A DNA stretch of 64,000 nucleotides. Origin: Actinomyces glycerinitolerans. Its GTDB lineage: Bacteria; Actinomycetota; Actinomycetes; Actinomycetales; Actinomycetaceae. Shown one piece after another: positions 63,495 to 64,000 of the stretch (its first letter is position 1; every line of letters begins with the position of its first letter). The position numbers and the translations under genes were made by a program. The stretch lies in assembly GCF_900098745.1 (NCBI RefSeq), contig NZ_FQTT01000009.1, positions 186,001-250,000 on the forward strand, read 5' to 3'. Below the pieces are notes generated by a model. The model ran no database searches and was not told the DNA's origin. It saw only the letters and a list, made by a program, of their open reading frames with translations.

Positions 63495-64000
63495 ATGAAC
63501 AATCTTCGATCCAAACCGCTAGCCGCTCTGTGTGCGGCGGCCGTGTCGATGGGCCTGCTCGCGGCCTGCACCCCCGCTGACGAGGGCGGATCCGGAGCCT
63601 CCGGTGGTGGAGCTGGTGTGGATGTCGTCTCGCTGGTGGACGCGGAGGGCAAGACGCCTATCGAGGACATCGAGGGTGAACTCGGCGAACCGACGGGCAG
63701 CTCAGACATCCGCCTGTGCTACATCACCAGGACGCTGTCCAACGAGTACTGGAGTTACGAACGCGATGGCTTCGAACAGACGGCGCAGGAGTACGGCGTC
63801 GAGTACCAGACCTATGCAGTCAACGACGAAGCATCGATCACTGAGCAGCTGGACAAGGCCCAGTCGGCGATGAAGTCAGGGTGCTCGGCAATCTTGGCGT
63901 CACCGATCTCCGCTACGGCTCTGGACTCGGTATTCGAGAGCGCTATCTCCCAGGGAATCCCGGTCATCATCCTCAACGATGCAGCCAGCAGCGTCGCGGG
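63495..64000 (+). CDS. ABC transporter substrate-binding lipoprotein, sugar type (5' part)
   Basis: The first 168 codons lie in the window. A lipoprotein signal peptide ends in the lipobox LLAAC (Cys25), followed by a Gly/Ser linker and the start of a periplasmic-binding-protein type 1 fold (IRLCYITRTLSNEYWSYERDGFEQTAQEYG, then ILASPISATALDSVFESAISQGIPVIIL). This is the family of ribose, galactose and inositol binding proteins. A permease and ATPase are expected beyond the window. Confidence 0.88.
   Translation, partial: MNNLRSKPLAALCAAAVSMGLLAACTPADEGGSGASGGGAGVDVVSLVDAEGKTPIEDIEGELGEPTGSSDIRLCYITRTLSNEYWSYERDGFEQTAQEYGVEYQTYAVNDEASITEQLDKAQSAMKSGCSAILASPISATALDSVFESAISQGIPVIILNDAASSVA

Overview
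The window reads as a high-GC Gram-positive chromosome segment, most likely from Actinomyces or a close relative in the Actinomycetaceae. This is inferred from GC-rich codon use, frequent GTG/TTG starts behind strong GGAGG sites, an actinobacterial-type DapD, EttA and PrfB without a programmed frameshift, and an LAxTG-type wall-anchored surface protein. No rRNA, tRNA or CRISPR array was found. The species is not determined here.

Layout. 1-4.5 kb: a Bce-type peptide-antibiotic sensing and export module (FtsX-like permease cut by the window edge, ATPase, intramembrane-sensing kinase, OmpR-type regulator) behind a LysR gene that is divergent from a Cys-nucleophile alpha/beta hydrolase. 5.7-7.1 kb: gene-free, repeat-rich DNA. 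7.1-12.3 kb: a DrrAB-like ABC exporter divergent from a NarL-type two-component pair. 12.4-15.1 kb: a MerR-controlled redox cluster (YCII protein, flavodoxin-fold quinone reductase, DsbA-fold protein without CxxC). 15.1-20.8 kb: a lower-GC, probably acquired catabolic cluster (SDR, Ser hydrolase, GPH symporter, amidohydrolase, LysR). 20.9-28 kb: a complete type I Wadjet anti-plasmid operon jetABCD. 28-32.4 kb: MFS exporter, two convergent SDRs, methyltransferase. 32.5-36 kb: succinate dehydrogenase sdhCAB. 36.2-38.9 kb: dapD, a phosphoglycerate-mutase-like phosphatase and an unknown membrane protein, followed by a duplicated gene tail enclosing a tiny basic membrane-protein gene. 39.4-44.3 kb: a third two-component plus ABC exporter module. 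44.5-49.6 kb: prfB, an ATP-grasp ligase, a truncated RelE toxin next to a long palindrome, a CPBP protease, and a second gene-free repeat region. 49.6-53 kb: ettA, a 77-bp tandem repeat, strong hairpins, and a surface adhesin. 53.4-60.5 kb: tesB, ptsI, a PTS EIIB domain, malQ, a PTS EIIA, and a degraded EIIC pseudogene. 60.6-64 kb: pepN and the start of a sugar-type ABC binding lipoprotein.

Two themes stand out. First, three separate two-component plus ABC transporter modules lie within 45 kb, each with the architecture used for sensing and expelling antimicrobial peptides or drugs. Second, non-coding repeat families recur in intergenic DNA. The clearest is a roughly 70-bp element present three times (near 6.3, 30.5 and 48.9 kb) with conserved ends and almost constant length. 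It is the best candidate for something undescribed here. Wadjet is a known system. The 15-20 kb catabolic cluster is the best candidate for an uncharacterised pathway.
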